In this document: piece by piece, positions 1-7,529 of the stretch
Numbering within the stretch: the stretch's first letter is position 1
Layout of the letters: each line of letters begins with the position of its first letter
Origin: Flavobacteriales bacterium
GTDB taxonomy: Bacteria; Bacteroidota; Bacteroidia; Flavobacteriales_D; Parvicellaceae
DNA: 17,963 nucleotides
Reading direction: 5' to 3'
Assembly: GCA_026993705.1 (NCBI GenBank)
Contig: JALWSJ010000249.1
Span: forward strand, 1 to 17,963
The notes under the pieces: model-generated
What the model saw: the letters and a program-made list of their open reading frames with translations, nothing else
Database searches by the model: none
Told to the model about the DNA's origin: nothing
Translations under genes and position numbers: made by a program

Positions 1-74
1 CAATAAAAATGGAGCTTTGCCAGAAAATATAAGCCTTCACGCTCGCTATTAGTCTGTCAACTTTAAACAAGTTC
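1..74. repeat. Partial palindromic element with terminal inverted repeat (right part; cut by window edge)
   Basis: This matches 11287-11360 with a single clear mismatch (gctttgcc versus gcttagcc), in the same orientation. It ends in the same sequence (GTCAACTTTAAACAAGTTC at 56-74) that forms the right terminal inverted repeat of the complete 165-bp copy at 11196-11360. The left half lies outside the window. It directly abuts an inverted D module starting near 75. No coding potential is apparent. Confidence 0.8.
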
Positions 75-350
75 GATGAAAAAAAATCTTTGCATAGCAC
101 CCGTTATGGAAATATTTTTTGAAGAAGTATAAAGGAAATAAAAACATTTTATGGTGCTCTTTTTATACAGGTTAGGGATACTCCAACTAACGTAAAAATA
201 AAATATTGATAATCAAACGATTATTAAACTGTTAATATTTTTACGTTAGCAACAAAACTCAACTGTTTTTTACACAGTCGCTTAATAATCCCTAACGCAA
301 GTGGAATGAGTGCATAGAAAGGGAATTTTTAGTTTCTTAGCTGATGAAGA
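75..350. repeat. Compound palindromic repeat block 1: modules D(inverted)-B-E
   Basis: Three modules share joints of the form GTTAGGGAT/ATCCCTAAC. An inverted, diverged D module (about 75-180) is the reverse complement of the 5' two thirds of the D copy at 11544-11703. Module B (171-296) has perfect 14-bp arms (187-200 and 236-249) and is the reverse complement of 11430-11553. A truncated E module (288 to about 350) resembles 7340-7436. Reversed, the block reads E'-B'-D, the order seen at 11384-11703. The block lies 3' of the thioredoxin gene ending at 415. The remaining stretch, about 351-414, shows nothing I can identify. Confidence 0.8.
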
Positions 351-414
351 AGGATAAGTAAAACAAAAACGCTTTATAAGAAAAGTTTCTTTTCAATATT
401 CAAATGGTATAAAT

Positions 415-1653
415 CTATTCACTCAATAATTTTTCGATAAATCGTTTCGTAGATGCAACGTACTTTACATAATAAGTTCCTGTGCCCGGTCCATAAAATC
501 CGGTATGTATTTTTCTAATAGCACCATTTTTATCTATAAATATAGCTGTTGGAAAAGAAACAATAGTATCTAAAGCCGGTAAAACTTTTTCCGCCTCCAA
601 CTTACTGGCATTTCCTCCGATAACAAAATCGTATTTCGCACCAAAATGCTCTTTCAATTCTTTTACACGTTCCACCTTATCCTCAAATTTTTCTGGTTTT
701 TCAAAAGCTATGGCTATCACTTCCAACCCTTTATCTTGATAAGCCTTGTAAAACTCTGTAAACAAAGACGTTTCGTCCATACAATTCGGACACCAAGATC
801 CCATTACTTGAATAATAACTACCTTGTCCGAATAGTCCGCATTAGGATAGTGCAATGAATCTCCATTAATTGTAGGTAGGGTAAACTCTAAATCAACGCC
901 TATTTTTGCACGGGTAATAGAATCTGGGTTAGAAAGTTCAAATGATTCGTTTCTGAAAGCCCTCCATGGCTCATGGTAATGGATGCCGGAAAAGAACTTA
1001 CCTTTCATAGAGTCTTCTTTTATTTTTGCCTTAAATAATAAGGCGTGCGAACCATCAAAACACGATAAAATCATAGAGTCGTTATGGATTCCTCCCTCCA
1101 AAAAACGATAATCACCGGTTTCTGTAATAAATGTACCCGTAACAGATTCATTGGTTTCTTCAAATAAGCCTATTGCTTTGTATTCATTCGGTGTATTTGG
1201 GCTGAATTCAGTTTCCCATTTACCGTCGATTAAATGTTTACGATTAGAATCGTGCGGTACACGAAAGCGTGTTTGGTTTTGATAAGTTGCTCCAAAATCC
1301 ATGGTATAATTATCTCCTTTCGCGTAATTATGCCATTTTCCCAACAAACTAGAGTCGTTTTGTTTTACAAAACGAAACTCACTGTCGAATACCGGCATTT
1401 GAACAACAAAATCCACGCCTTCTTGTTCTAATTTCGCACCAATTCGTTCATCAGAATTGAGAAAAAAGATAGAATCTCCCTTTATCTCAAAGGTGAAAGG
1501 TATCTCTTCTTGCTCGTTTATAGCCAGTGCTCCTCGCCAATATCCTTGAGGTAACAAGTAAGAGGTCTCAGCTTCTTTATGGCTTTCTGTTTTACTTTCG
1601 TTTTGACATTTAACAAAGAAAAGCAATACAAGAAAATAGAATAAATATTTCAT
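415..1653 (-). CDS. TlpA-family thiol-disulfide oxidoreductase, predicted lipoprotein
   Basis: A 412-residue envelope protein. It has an N-terminal hydrophobic signal (residues 2-14) followed by Cys16, a likely lipidation site although Lys at -1 is atypical for a lipobox. Residues about 35-245 are a beta-rich region I do not recognise. Residues about 250-410 form a thioredoxin/redoxin fold with the active site WCPNC (Cys288, Cys291) and the conserved cis-proline context SFPTA (Pro368). The family reduces or exchanges disulfides in periplasmic proteins; the substrate here is unknown. I chose the ATG at 1653 rather than an upstream ATG at 1710 because it begins the signal peptide directly, and because a -7 promoter motif (1677-1684) lies inside the longer reading frame. 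It is monocistronic as far as seen, with repeat blocks on both sides. I am confident of the family, not of the role. Confidence 0.88.
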   Translation of the reverse strand: MKYLFYFLVLLFFVKCQNESKTESHKEAETSYLLPQGYWRGALAINEQEEIPFTFEIKGDSIFFLNSDERIGAKLEQEGVDFVVQMPVFDSEFRFVKQNDSSLLGKWHNYAKGDNYTMDFGATYQNQTRFRVPHDSNRKHLIDGKWETEFSPNTPNEYKAIGLFEETNESVTGTFITETGDYRFLEGGIHNDSMILSCFDGSHALLFKAKIKEDSMKGKFFSGIHYHEPWRAFRNESFELSNPDSITRAKIGVDLEFTLPTINGDSLHYPNADYSDKVVIIQVMGSWCPNCMDETSLFTEFYKAYQDKGLEVIAIAFEKPEKFEDKVERVKELKEHFGAKYDFVIGGNASKLEAEKVLPALDTIVSFPTAIFIDKNGAIRKIHTGFYGPGTGTYYVKYVASTKRFIEKLLSE

Positions 1654-1676
1654 AGGTAGAATTATATATATGTGAG

Positions 1677-1684
1677 CAAATATA
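1677..1684 (-). promoter_or_regulatory. Bacteroidota-type -7 promoter element
   Basis: Read on the minus strand this is TATATTTG, an exact match to the TAnnTTTG -7 consensus of Bacteroidota sigma-ABfr promoters. It lies 23 bases upstream of the ATG at 1653, so transcription would start within roughly 20 bases of the start codon. I see no clear -33 TTTG at the usual distance. The position supports the shorter start of the thioredoxin gene. Confidence 0.5.
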
Positions 1685-1736
1685 ATAGAAGTTCTTTGAC
1701 TTTTCCACATAATCGTCAGTTTTTTCTATTTCTCGC

Positions 1737-1908
1737 ATTAGGGATTTGTATCCCTAACACGAGACATCTGAGCACAATAAAATGGTTTTATTTTCCTTAT
1801 ACTTCTTCAAAATTCTTTTCCATAGCTGGGGCTATGCAAAATAATTTTTCATCATCTAAGAAAACTAAATTCCGTTTTCTTTGCCCCTACCTGTTTCGAG
1901 TTAGGGAT
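1737..1908. repeat. Compound repeat block 2, first part: minimal B hairpin plus module D
   Basis: TTAGGGAT-ttgt-ATCCCTAA (1738-1757) is a perfect 8-bp hairpin. It occupies the place of the much longer B module of the blocks at 171-298 and 11428-11553. Module D follows (1749-1908, 160 bp). It matches 11544-11703, also 160 bp, in direct orientation with few differences, and is itself a long imperfect palindrome. Its core hairpin is at 1809-1826/1831-1848 with loop TGGG. The short stretch 1711-1736 upstream may be an eroded E remnant. A 97-codon open frame crosses this block but looks fortuitous. Confidence 0.82.
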
Positions 1909-2034
1909 AGAAGCGATATCCTTTTGCCCTCCCTCCTTTTGGAGGGCAAAAGATATAGCGGATAGCCCGACCCTCTTTTTAAAAACAATGTTTAGCGATA
2001 GCGGTATGTTGTTTTTAAAAAGAGGGGAACGCCC
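1900..2034 (-). repeat. Module C, copy 1 (candidate structured RNA element)
   Basis: Read from left to right on the plus strand it holds the joint GTTAGGGAT (1900-1908), hairpin P1 with a perfect 12-bp stem (1921-1932/1941-1952), a conserved GATAGCCCGA, hairpin P2 with a perfect 18-bp stem (1971-1988/2009-2026), and a terminal GGGAACGCCC (2025-2034). The P2 loop contains GTTTAGCGATAGCGGTAT, identical to copy 4, while the stem sequence is unrelated. The minus strand is given as sense because other copies read GGGCGTT first after a stop codon. This copy is the exception, lying in the divergent region upstream of the stress-protein gene. Confidence 0.75.
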
Positions 2035-2177
2035 CCTAAAAAAATAGTAAATAATTCGTTTTTTTGAGGTGTTTGTATGCCTTACAGTTAATTATTAAAT
2101 CCAATTTTTGGAGATGTAAATAAAAATAGTTAATATTACAACCTCAAATTAAGAATACAAAGAAAATATAAAATTAA

Positions 2178-3002
2178 ATGAAGAAGCCAATATTAGTTCC
2201 AACGGACTTTACGTTAGTGGCTCACGTTGCAATTAATCATGCAATGGAGTTAGCTAAAACATTAGGTACATCGGTCGTTATTTTACATGTAGTGAAAGAA
2301 GAAGCGGATGTTGATGAGGTCGAAATAAAATTGGAAAAAGAAGTAGAATTAGCAAAGTCTTATGAGGAAGACGTGCCTGTTTCTACGTTGATAAAAGTAG
2401 GAAATATTTTTGATGATATAGGTGGTGCTGCTAAGGAAGTGCGTGCTGCTTTTATTGTGATGGGAACACATGGTGCAAGCGGATGGCAAAAACTTACGGG
2501 AAGTAAGGCTCTTAAGGTGATTACAAATTCGGCTGTGCCGTTTATAGTGGTGCAGAAAGAAGGAATGAAGCCATCGGGATATGATGCTATTGTTGCTCCT
2601 ATGGATTTGCACAATGAAACAAAGCAAAAATTAGAGTATGTAGCGGCAATTGCTACCTATTTTAATTCTGAGGTTCATATTGTTACACCTAAGGAAACGG
2701 ATGAATTTTTAATTCATAAGTTGAAGGGGAATATTGCTTGGGGTACAAAATACCTGAAAGAAAAAGGAATAAAAGTTACCGCACATATAGCTAAGAAAAA
2801 AGGAGATTTCGTTGATCAAATGATTGAAATTGCCCATGAGGTTGATGCGGATTTAATATCGATTATGAATCTTCAAAAAAATTCATTGTTTGGAATGATG
2901 AGTAATTATGAACAAGAAGTAATTACCAATAAGTATCAAATTCCTGTATTATGTGTAAATCCAAAAGAGATTGCTATTGCAGGTTCGGTTTTTACAACTT
3001 GA
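2178..3002 (+). CDS. Tandem-domain universal stress protein (UspA family)
   Basis: A 274-residue cytoplasmic protein made of two Usp folds (about 1-127 and 133-262), a common arrangement in Bacteroidota. Domain 1 opens with the typical ILVPTDFT strand and carries the nucleotide-binding signature GTHG...GS (Gly96, Gly99, Gly108, Ser109). The spacing between the second and third glycine positions is 8 residues where the classic motif has 9. Domain 2 lacks the glycine signature (SIMNLQKNSLFG) and probably does not bind ATP. Usp proteins are nucleotide-binding stress or energy-status factors; no specific partner can be read here. It is the first gene of a plus-strand group and is followed after 53 bases by the SiaB-like kinase, suggesting co-transcription. 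The 143 bases upstream (2035-2177) are AT-rich; I see no exact promoter consensus there. Confidence 0.9.
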   Translation: MKKPILVPTDFTLVAHVAINHAMELAKTLGTSVVILHVVKEEADVDEVEIKLEKEVELAKSYEEDVPVSTLIKVGNIFDDIGGAAKEVRAAFIVMGTHGASGWQKLTGSKALKVITNSAVPFIVVQKEGMKPSGYDAIVAPMDLHNETKQKLEYVAAIATYFNSEVHIVTPKETDEFLIHKLKGNIAWGTKYLKEKGIKVTAHIAKKKGDFVDQMIEIAHEVDADLISIMNLQKNSLFGMMSNYEQEVITNKYQIPVLCVNPKEIAIAGSVFTT

Positions 3003-3055
3003 TAAAAAGGAAGAAAGAGGTAGAAGATAAAAAGTAAGTGTTAGATGTTTTTATT

Positions 3056-3601
3056 ATGACAGCAGAAAGTATTTTAGAACTATTTAATATAATGACCCAT
3101 GAAAGAGTGATTTATGTCTTTCATGGGGAGTTCAACTATAAGTTGGTGAATACTTTGTTGACGGATGTAAAGAAAGAGCTTTCTGCTTATCGTGCCAAAA
3201 AACGTGCAGCAAAGAAAACATATAAAGTGTTGGTCGAGTGTTTAGAAAATATTCACAGGCACACGAATAGACCTTCTGTTGAAGATGAACATTTGAATGA
3301 GGGCGTTTTTACTTTATTGCAAAATGAAACCGGTTTTTCTGTGGTTGTGGGGAATGTAATTGTTGCTGAAGATGTCGAACCTATTAAGAGGAGGATAGAG
3401 GAAGTGAATAAAATGGATCAAGATGCCTTAAAGGCTAGATACAGAGAAATGATACGGGATGCAACCATTTCAGAAAAAGGTGGAGCAGGATTAGGTTTGA
3501 TTGATATGGCAATGAAGTCGGGAAGTCAACTGATTTATAAATTTGATAAACATACTAAAGATAAATATTTCTTTACCCTTAGAGTAGATATTTTAGCATA
3601 A
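3056..3601 (+). CDS. SiaB-family protein kinase (DUF6272, GHKL/anti-sigma-type fold)
   Basis: A 181-residue cytoplasmic protein. Features consistent with a GHKL-type ATPase are an N-box-like segment (ECLENIHRHT, with Glu61, Asn65 and His68) and a G-box GGAGLGL (142-148). The family is named for Pseudomonas SiaB, which phosphorylates SiaC in a partner-switch pathway. The next gene, 14 bases downstream, is a SiaC homologue, which strongly supports the assignment. I chose the ATG at 3056 because the longer frame needs a GTG at 3038 and adds six unconserved residues. No SiaA-type PP2C phosphatase is in the window. Confidence 0.85.
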   Translation: MTAESILELFNIMTHERVIYVFHGEFNYKLVNTLLTDVKKELSAYRAKKRAAKKTYKVLVECLENIHRHTNRPSVEDEHLNEGVFTLLQNETGFSVVVGNVIVAEDVEPIKRRIEEVNKMDQDALKARYREMIRDATISEKGGAGLGLIDMAMKSGSQLIYKFDKHTKDKYFFTLRVDILA

Positions 3602-3615
3602 TTAAAAGAAAAAAA

Positions 3616-4014
3616 ATGGAAGTATTAAAATTAGAATTAACGGATAATACACCTAAAGTAATATTGGATCATACGAAACACGAAATCGAGTTTGAAGGTG
3701 ATTCAAGACCCGAAGATGTTCAAAAATTCTTTAAACCGATTATGGATTGGTTGGATGAATATGGGGAGTATTTGAAAAGTACCGGAGATGTTACGTTGAA
3801 CGCCAACTTTAAATTGGAATATTTTAATTCATCGTCAGCGAAATATATAATGGATATCATCTTAAAATTAGGTGAAATCGCAGAAGCTGCTAATGTAACA
3901 TTGAATATCAATTGGTTCTACGATGAGATGGACGAAGATATGTTGGATGCCGGAGAAGAGTTTGAGGATATGTTGGATGTAGAATTTAACTTTGTTGTTA
4001 TTCCTGAGGATTAA
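3616..4014 (+). CDS. SiaC-family regulatory phosphoprotein (DUF1987)
   Basis: A 132-residue acidic protein. The segment LEYFNSSSAKYIMDI (68-82) matches the region of SiaC that carries its phosphorylated threonine. Here the candidates are Ser72, Ser73 and Ser74. In Pseudomonas, unphosphorylated SiaC binds and activates the diguanylate cyclase SiaD, while SiaB phosphorylates it and SiaA dephosphorylates it. No cyclase is present here, so the output partner is unknown. The gene sits 14 bases after the kinase and is followed by an intrinsic-terminator-like hairpin at 4049-4080, making it the probable end of the usp-siaB-siaC transcript. The C-terminal third is very acidic (about 104-132). Confidence 0.88.
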   Translation: MEVLKLELTDNTPKVILDHTKHEIEFEGDSRPEDVQKFFKPIMDWLDEYGEYLKSTGDVTLNANFKLEYFNSSSAKYIMDIILKLGEIAEAANVTLNINWFYDEMDEDMLDAGEEFEDMLDVEFNFVVIPED

Positions 4015-4048
4015 TTGATTTTTAATTATTAAAAATGAATTTTAAATT

Positions 4049-4080
4049 AAAACTCGATGCTTTACAGCTTCGAGTTTTTT
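4049..4080 (+). terminator. Rho-independent terminator-like hairpin after the siaC-like gene
   Basis: A 9-bp stem AAAACTCGA (4049-4057) / TCGAGTTTT (4070-4078) with a 12-base loop, followed directly by T residues (run 4075-4080). It is AT-rich for a terminator but has the hairpin-plus-T-tract form. It lies 34 bases after the siaC stop and only 10 bases before the methyltransferase ATG. Confidence 0.6.
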
Positions 4081-4090
4081 GTTGATGGTG

Positions 4091-4807
4091 ATGAGTAAAA
4101 ACGACCCAATAGGAAAAGCCACTCTGGATTACTTGTATAAAGAACTAGACAGAGAGGATGAAATAACCGTACTTTGTAATGTAACGGAAGAAGATGTTAT
4201 TCCGGTTTCTTATTTGTTTAGAACCTTTGACGAAATGCCGGAATCCGAACAGATTGCTCTTAAAGAAACTAGAGGGAAGGTACTCGTGATTGGAGCAGGA
4301 GCAGGTTGCCATTCTCTTTGGTTGGAACAGAAAGGGTTAGATGTATTATCGATTGATGTTTCCAAAGGTGTTGTAGAAGCAATGAAAATTTTAGGCGTTA
4401 AAAATATAAGAGAGCAAGACTTTTTTACGCTTAATGAATTAGTACAATATGATACGATATTGGCTTTAATGAATGGGGTCGGTATTGCAGAAGATTTACA
4501 AGGGTTGCCTCGTTTTATTAGTAAGATAAAGACTTTATTAGCTCCCAATGGTCAGTTTTTAACGGATTCAACCGATTTGACTAAATTGATAGAGGAAGAA
4601 GAACAAGGGTACGACTATGAAGACGATGATTATATTGGAGAATTAGAATATAAAATGATTTATAGAAACCACTGTTCAGAATGGTTTAAATGGTTGTATA
4701 TTGATGCCAATCGATTTGCTGAAATGGCAAAAGAAAATCAAATGAATTTAGAAGTTTTAACCGAAGATGCAGGCTTTAATTATTTAGCAAAATTGACCGT
4801 ATTATGA
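4091..4807 (+). CDS. Class I SAM-dependent methyltransferase
   Basis: A 238-residue cytoplasmic protein with the Rossmann-type methyltransferase fold. Motif I is GKVLVIGAGAG (62-72), and an acidic residue ends strand 2 (LSID, Asp89), expected to hold the SAM ribose. Motif IV-like NGVG follows LALM. The substrate cannot be inferred. I chose ATG 4091 because the N-terminus MSKNDPIG resembles that of homologues I recall. ATG 4085 would add only two residues, and the longer frame from TTG 4079 begins inside the terminator T-tract. Its stop overlaps the next start as ATGA (4804-4807), so the receptor is probably translationally coupled. The close terminator leaves almost no room for a leader, so expression is either by read-through or from a promoter inside the siaC end. 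Confidence 0.85.
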   Translation: MSKNDPIGKATLDYLYKELDREDEITVLCNVTEEDVIPVSYLFRTFDEMPESEQIALKETRGKVLVIGAGAGCHSLWLEQKGLDVLSIDVSKGVVEAMKILGVKNIREQDFFTLNELVQYDTILALMNGVGIAEDLQGLPRFISKIKTLLAPNGQFLTDSTDLTKLIEEEEQGYDYEDDDYIGELEYKMIYRNHCSEWFKWLYIDANRFAEMAKENQMNLEVLTEDAGFNYLAKLTVL

Positions 4808-7191
4808 ATGTAACAAAATTCTTTTTTATCTTTTTATTTGTGTGCAGTTCCTTTATCTTATTTGCTCAAGGAGAACTGACAGGAGTAGTGTTAGAGTCAA
4901 CTACACGGCAACCGATGGAATATGTAACCGTAGCACTGTATAATTCTGCCGATTCATCTTTGATAACAGGAGGAATTACAGAACAGGGCGGGAATTTTAC
5001 CATTAATGATATTCCTTTCGGAAGTTATTACTTAAAAGCCTCTTTTATCGGCTATAAAGATAAAATCAGAGGTGAGATTTTAATTGCTCGAAATCAGAAA
5101 CAAATCAACATTGGAGAATTACTGCTCGAACCCGACGAACAACTTTTACAAGAAATAGACATCGTAGCCGAGAAGCCTACCACTACTTATCAAATAGATA
5201 AAAAAGTAGTCAATGTAGAAGGAATGAATACCGTTGCTTCAGCTACTGCGGTTGAGGTGTTGGAAAATATACCCTCCATTCGTGTAGATATGGATGGGAA
5301 TGTAAGTTTACGCGGAGCAACTAATTTTACCTTATTAATAGATGGAAGACCTACTACGCTCCCGCCGTCCGAAGCCTTGCAATTAATTTCGGCAAATAAT
5401 ATAAAAGATGTTGAAATCATTACAAACCCCTCGGCTAAATATAACGCAGAAGGAACCGGAGGAATTATTAATGTAATCCTAAAGCACAATAAATTGGAAG
5501 GAATCAGCACTTTAGTTAATGTTAATGGAGGTAGTTTTAACAATTACGGAGCAGATTTCTTAGTCAGTGTAAATAAAAAGAAAATCAAGTTCAATATTGG
5601 CGGAAATTACAAAAATGTGAATCGTTATCGAACTATAACACAAGAACGGAAAATTACAAGCGGGGAGAATACATCTTTGGTTCAATCGGAAGGGTTACAC
5701 CGTTTTTTTAGAACCAATTACGGAGTAAATGCAGCTTTGGAATATCAACCCAATGAAAGCAATTCATTTTTGATTGGAGTAAACGCCAACCAAAGACAAT
5801 ACAATGCGGCGGCAAATTATAATTTCAACGAATATCAAAACAATCTCTTTTTAACGGATTATGAAAATAAAGAACATACTTTACGAACTTTCTTAGGTGG
5901 AACAATCAGTGGTGATTATCGGCACTTGTTTCATAAAAACAAAAAACATTTCATCAATTTTTCCGTTATGTATAATACTTACAACGGTAATGAAGAAGCA
6001 CTTACCGAAAATTACAATTCCGGATTGGCAGGAGGTCGGTTAACAACAGAAGTCGGTCCTTCCAATCTCTTGCGTTTTAATCTCGATTACGAAAAACCAC
6101 TATCCAAAGAACGAAAATTAAAAATGGGAGCACGAACCGATTTAGGCTTTAACAAAGATGATCAAAAATCCTATCAGCTCAACCTAAACACTGGCGAATA
6201 TGATTTACTCCCCTTATTCTCAACCAATGTGGATTACAAGCAAAATGTTTATGCAGCGTACACTATTTTTAGTGGTAAATACAAAAAGAAATTGGGGTAT
6301 CAATTTGGGGTAAGAACAGAATATACTGACCGATATATTTATTCACACACCGCCAATAGTAAAAGTATTATTCAGCGGTTAAACTGGTTTCCCTCAGCTC
6401 ATTTTTCCTATAAACTAAATGATAAAAACCAACTAAAAGCTAATGTATCCAGAAGAATCCAACGACCAAGAAGTTGGCACTTAGAACCGTTTATAGCATG
6501 GGAAGATCCTTACACCGTTCGGCAAGGAAACCCGAATTTACAGCCCGAATACATTATGGTGTATGAGATGGGATGGATAAAAGAACTCAAAAAAGGTTCG
6601 TTTGCTACCGAAATTTATTACCGAAACACCATCAATAAAATTCAGCGAATACAAGAACCTTACGACACCAATGTTATCATAAAAAGACCTGTAAATGCAG
6701 GAGTTTCTAATGCAGGAGGAGGGGAGATAACCTATCATAGAAGGTGGAAAAAATGGTGGAGTTTTGATTTAGGAAGCAACGCCTTTTATTATCAAATCAA
6801 AGGGAAATTACAAGGCGAAAATTTTTACAGAGAATCCTTCTCATACAATGTGCGTGTAGCGAATAATTTCAATTTTAAAAAGGATTGGAAAGTGCAATTG
6901 GTGACCAATTATGTGAGTGCTCAAGCCACGGCACAAGGTCGCAACAGTGCCTATTATCGATTTGATTTTGCCTTAAAGAAAGATTTCTGGAAGAACAGAA
7001 TGACCTCCACGCTTCAATTCAGAAATTTTTTAAACACCTTAAAAAGAGAAACCTTCATTGAAACAACGTCACTATATTCCTACCGTTTGGCACAACCCAA
7101 ATACCCGTTTATTTCTTTATCCATAGCGTTCAAACTCAATAATTTCAGTAACAAAGACAAAATAAAAACCATAAAAGGAGACGAGTTTTAA
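4804..7191 (+). CDS. Outer-membrane beta-barrel receptor (TonB-dependent-type, OMP_b-brl_3 family)
   Basis: A 795-residue protein. Residues 1-22 form a signal peptide (hydrophobic, ending LFAQG). About 23-110 is a carboxypeptidase-regulatory-like beta-sandwich (GVVLESTTRQPMEYVTV). About 125-230 is a plug domain (VLENIPSIRVDMDGNVSLRG, LLIDGRPT). The rest is a barrel with alternating aromatic strands. It belongs to the outer-membrane beta-barrel family seen beside classical TonB receptors. It is not SusC-like, and no SusD follows. The cargo is unknown. The start codon overlaps the methyltransferase stop by 4 bases. After the stop, module C copy 2 begins 19 bases downstream. Confidence 0.88.
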   Translation: MNVTKFFFIFLFVCSSFILFAQGELTGVVLESTTRQPMEYVTVALYNSADSSLITGGITEQGGNFTINDIPFGSYYLKASFIGYKDKIRGEILIARNQKQINIGELLLEPDEQLLQEIDIVAEKPTTTYQIDKKVVNVEGMNTVASATAVEVLENIPSIRVDMDGNVSLRGATNFTLLIDGRPTTLPPSEALQLISANNIKDVEIITNPSAKYNAEGTGGIINVILKHNKLEGISTLVNVNGGSFNNYGADFLVSVNKKKIKFNIGGNYKNVNRYRTITQERKITSGENTSLVQSEGLHRFFRTNYGVNAALEYQPNESNSFLIGVNANQRQYNAAANYNFNEYQNNLFLTDYENKEHTLRTFLGGTISGDYRHLFHKNKKHFINFSVMYNTYNGNEEALTENYNSGLAGGRLTTEVGPSNLLRFNLDYEKPLSKERKLKMGARTDLGFNKDDQKSYQLNLNTGEYDLLPLFSTNVDYKQNVYAAYTIFSGKYKKKLGYQFGVRTEYTDRYIYSHTANSKSIIQRLNWFPSAHFSYKLNDKNQLKANVSRRIQRPRSWHLEPFIAWEDPYTVRQGNPNLQPEYIMVYEMGWIKELKKGSFATEIYYRNTINKIQRIQEPYDTNVIIKRPVNAGVSNAGGGEITYHRRWKKWWSFDLGSNAFYYQIKGKLQGENFYRESFSYNVRVANNFNFKKDWKVQLVTNYVSAQATAQGRNSAYYRFDFALKKDFWKNRMTSTLQFRNFLNTLKRETFIETTSLYSYRLAQPKYPFISLSIAFKLNNFSNKDKIKTIKGDEF

Positions 7192-7210
7192 GGGCTGAAT
7201 AGTATGATTT

Positions 7211-7348
7211 GGGCGTTCCCATTACAGCATAAAAAAGCAATTTCGTTGTACTACATTGCTTTTTTACGCAGTAATGGTCGGGTTATCCGCTATATCTTTT
7301 GCCCTCCAAAAAGAGGGAGGGCAAAAGGATGCCACTTCTATCCCTAAC
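7211..7348 (+). repeat. Module C, copy 2 (candidate structured RNA element)
   Basis: In the sense of the upstream receptor gene it reads GGGCGTTCCC (7211-7220), hairpin P2 with 23-base arms (7219-7241/7255-7277) that pair except at two positions, one of which would be a G-U wobble in one strand's RNA. Then come TCGGGTTATCCGC, hairpin P1 with a perfect 12-bp stem, and finally ATCCCTAAC (7340-7348). The P2 stem and its 13-base loop differ in sequence from copies 1 and 4, while the flanking boxes are conserved. It begins 19 bases after the receptor stop, so it would be part of that mRNA's 3' end if transcribed. Confidence 0.78.
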
Positions 7349-7436
7349 GCGGTCAGAATGAGTACTAAGAAAGTGAGTTTTAGTTTCTTTAGACGAAGAA
7401 TATTTTCTTTGCACTTATCTCAACTGCGTTAGGGAT
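7340..7436. repeat. Module E, complete copy
   Basis: A 97-bp imperfect palindrome bounded by ATCCCTAACGC and GCGTTAGGGAT. The two halves are related inverted copies (TGAGTACTAAGAAA against TTTCTTTGCACTTATC). Its ends resemble those of module D, so E looks like D without the central hairpin. Each end is shared with a C module, giving the symmetric order C'-E-C between two convergent genes. Confidence 0.75.
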
Positions 7437-7517
7437 AGAACGGCGTGTTTGAATTCCTTTTGTGTTGTTGCTCTTATGCAACATAAAAGAGTGAGTAGTG
7501 ATAGCCCGCCCCCTAAA
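7428..7517 (-). repeat. Module C, copy 3, lacking hairpin P2
   Basis: It starts with GTTAGGGATAGAACGGCGTG and continues to a P1 variant, CTTTTGTGTTG paired with CAACATAAAAG (one G-U type pair). It ends GATAGCCCGCCCCCTAAA, as though P2 had been removed exactly at its base. It shares the GAACGGCGTGTTTGAA and GAGTGAGTAGTGATAG boxes with copy 4. It lies just 3' of the amidase stop (7530) and, in the amidase's sense, reads GGGGGCGGGCTATC first, the same orientation as copies 2 and 4 relative to their genes. Confidence 0.7.
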
Positions 7518-7529
7518 ATAAACGTTATA

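Noticed and set aside
1654..1710. Upstream ATG at 1710 as start of the thioredoxin gene
   Set aside because: It would place 19 residues in front of a complete signal peptide and would include the -7 promoter motif inside the coding region.
1921..1952. Hairpin P1 as a simple transcription terminator
   Set aside because: There is no adjacent T-tract on either side, and the conserved boxes around it are not expected of a plain terminator.
1672..1965. 97-codon plus-strand open frame
   Set aside because: It runs through modules D and C, which are palindromic repeats. It has no recognisable protein features, and its start overlaps the promoter region of the thioredoxin gene on the other strand.
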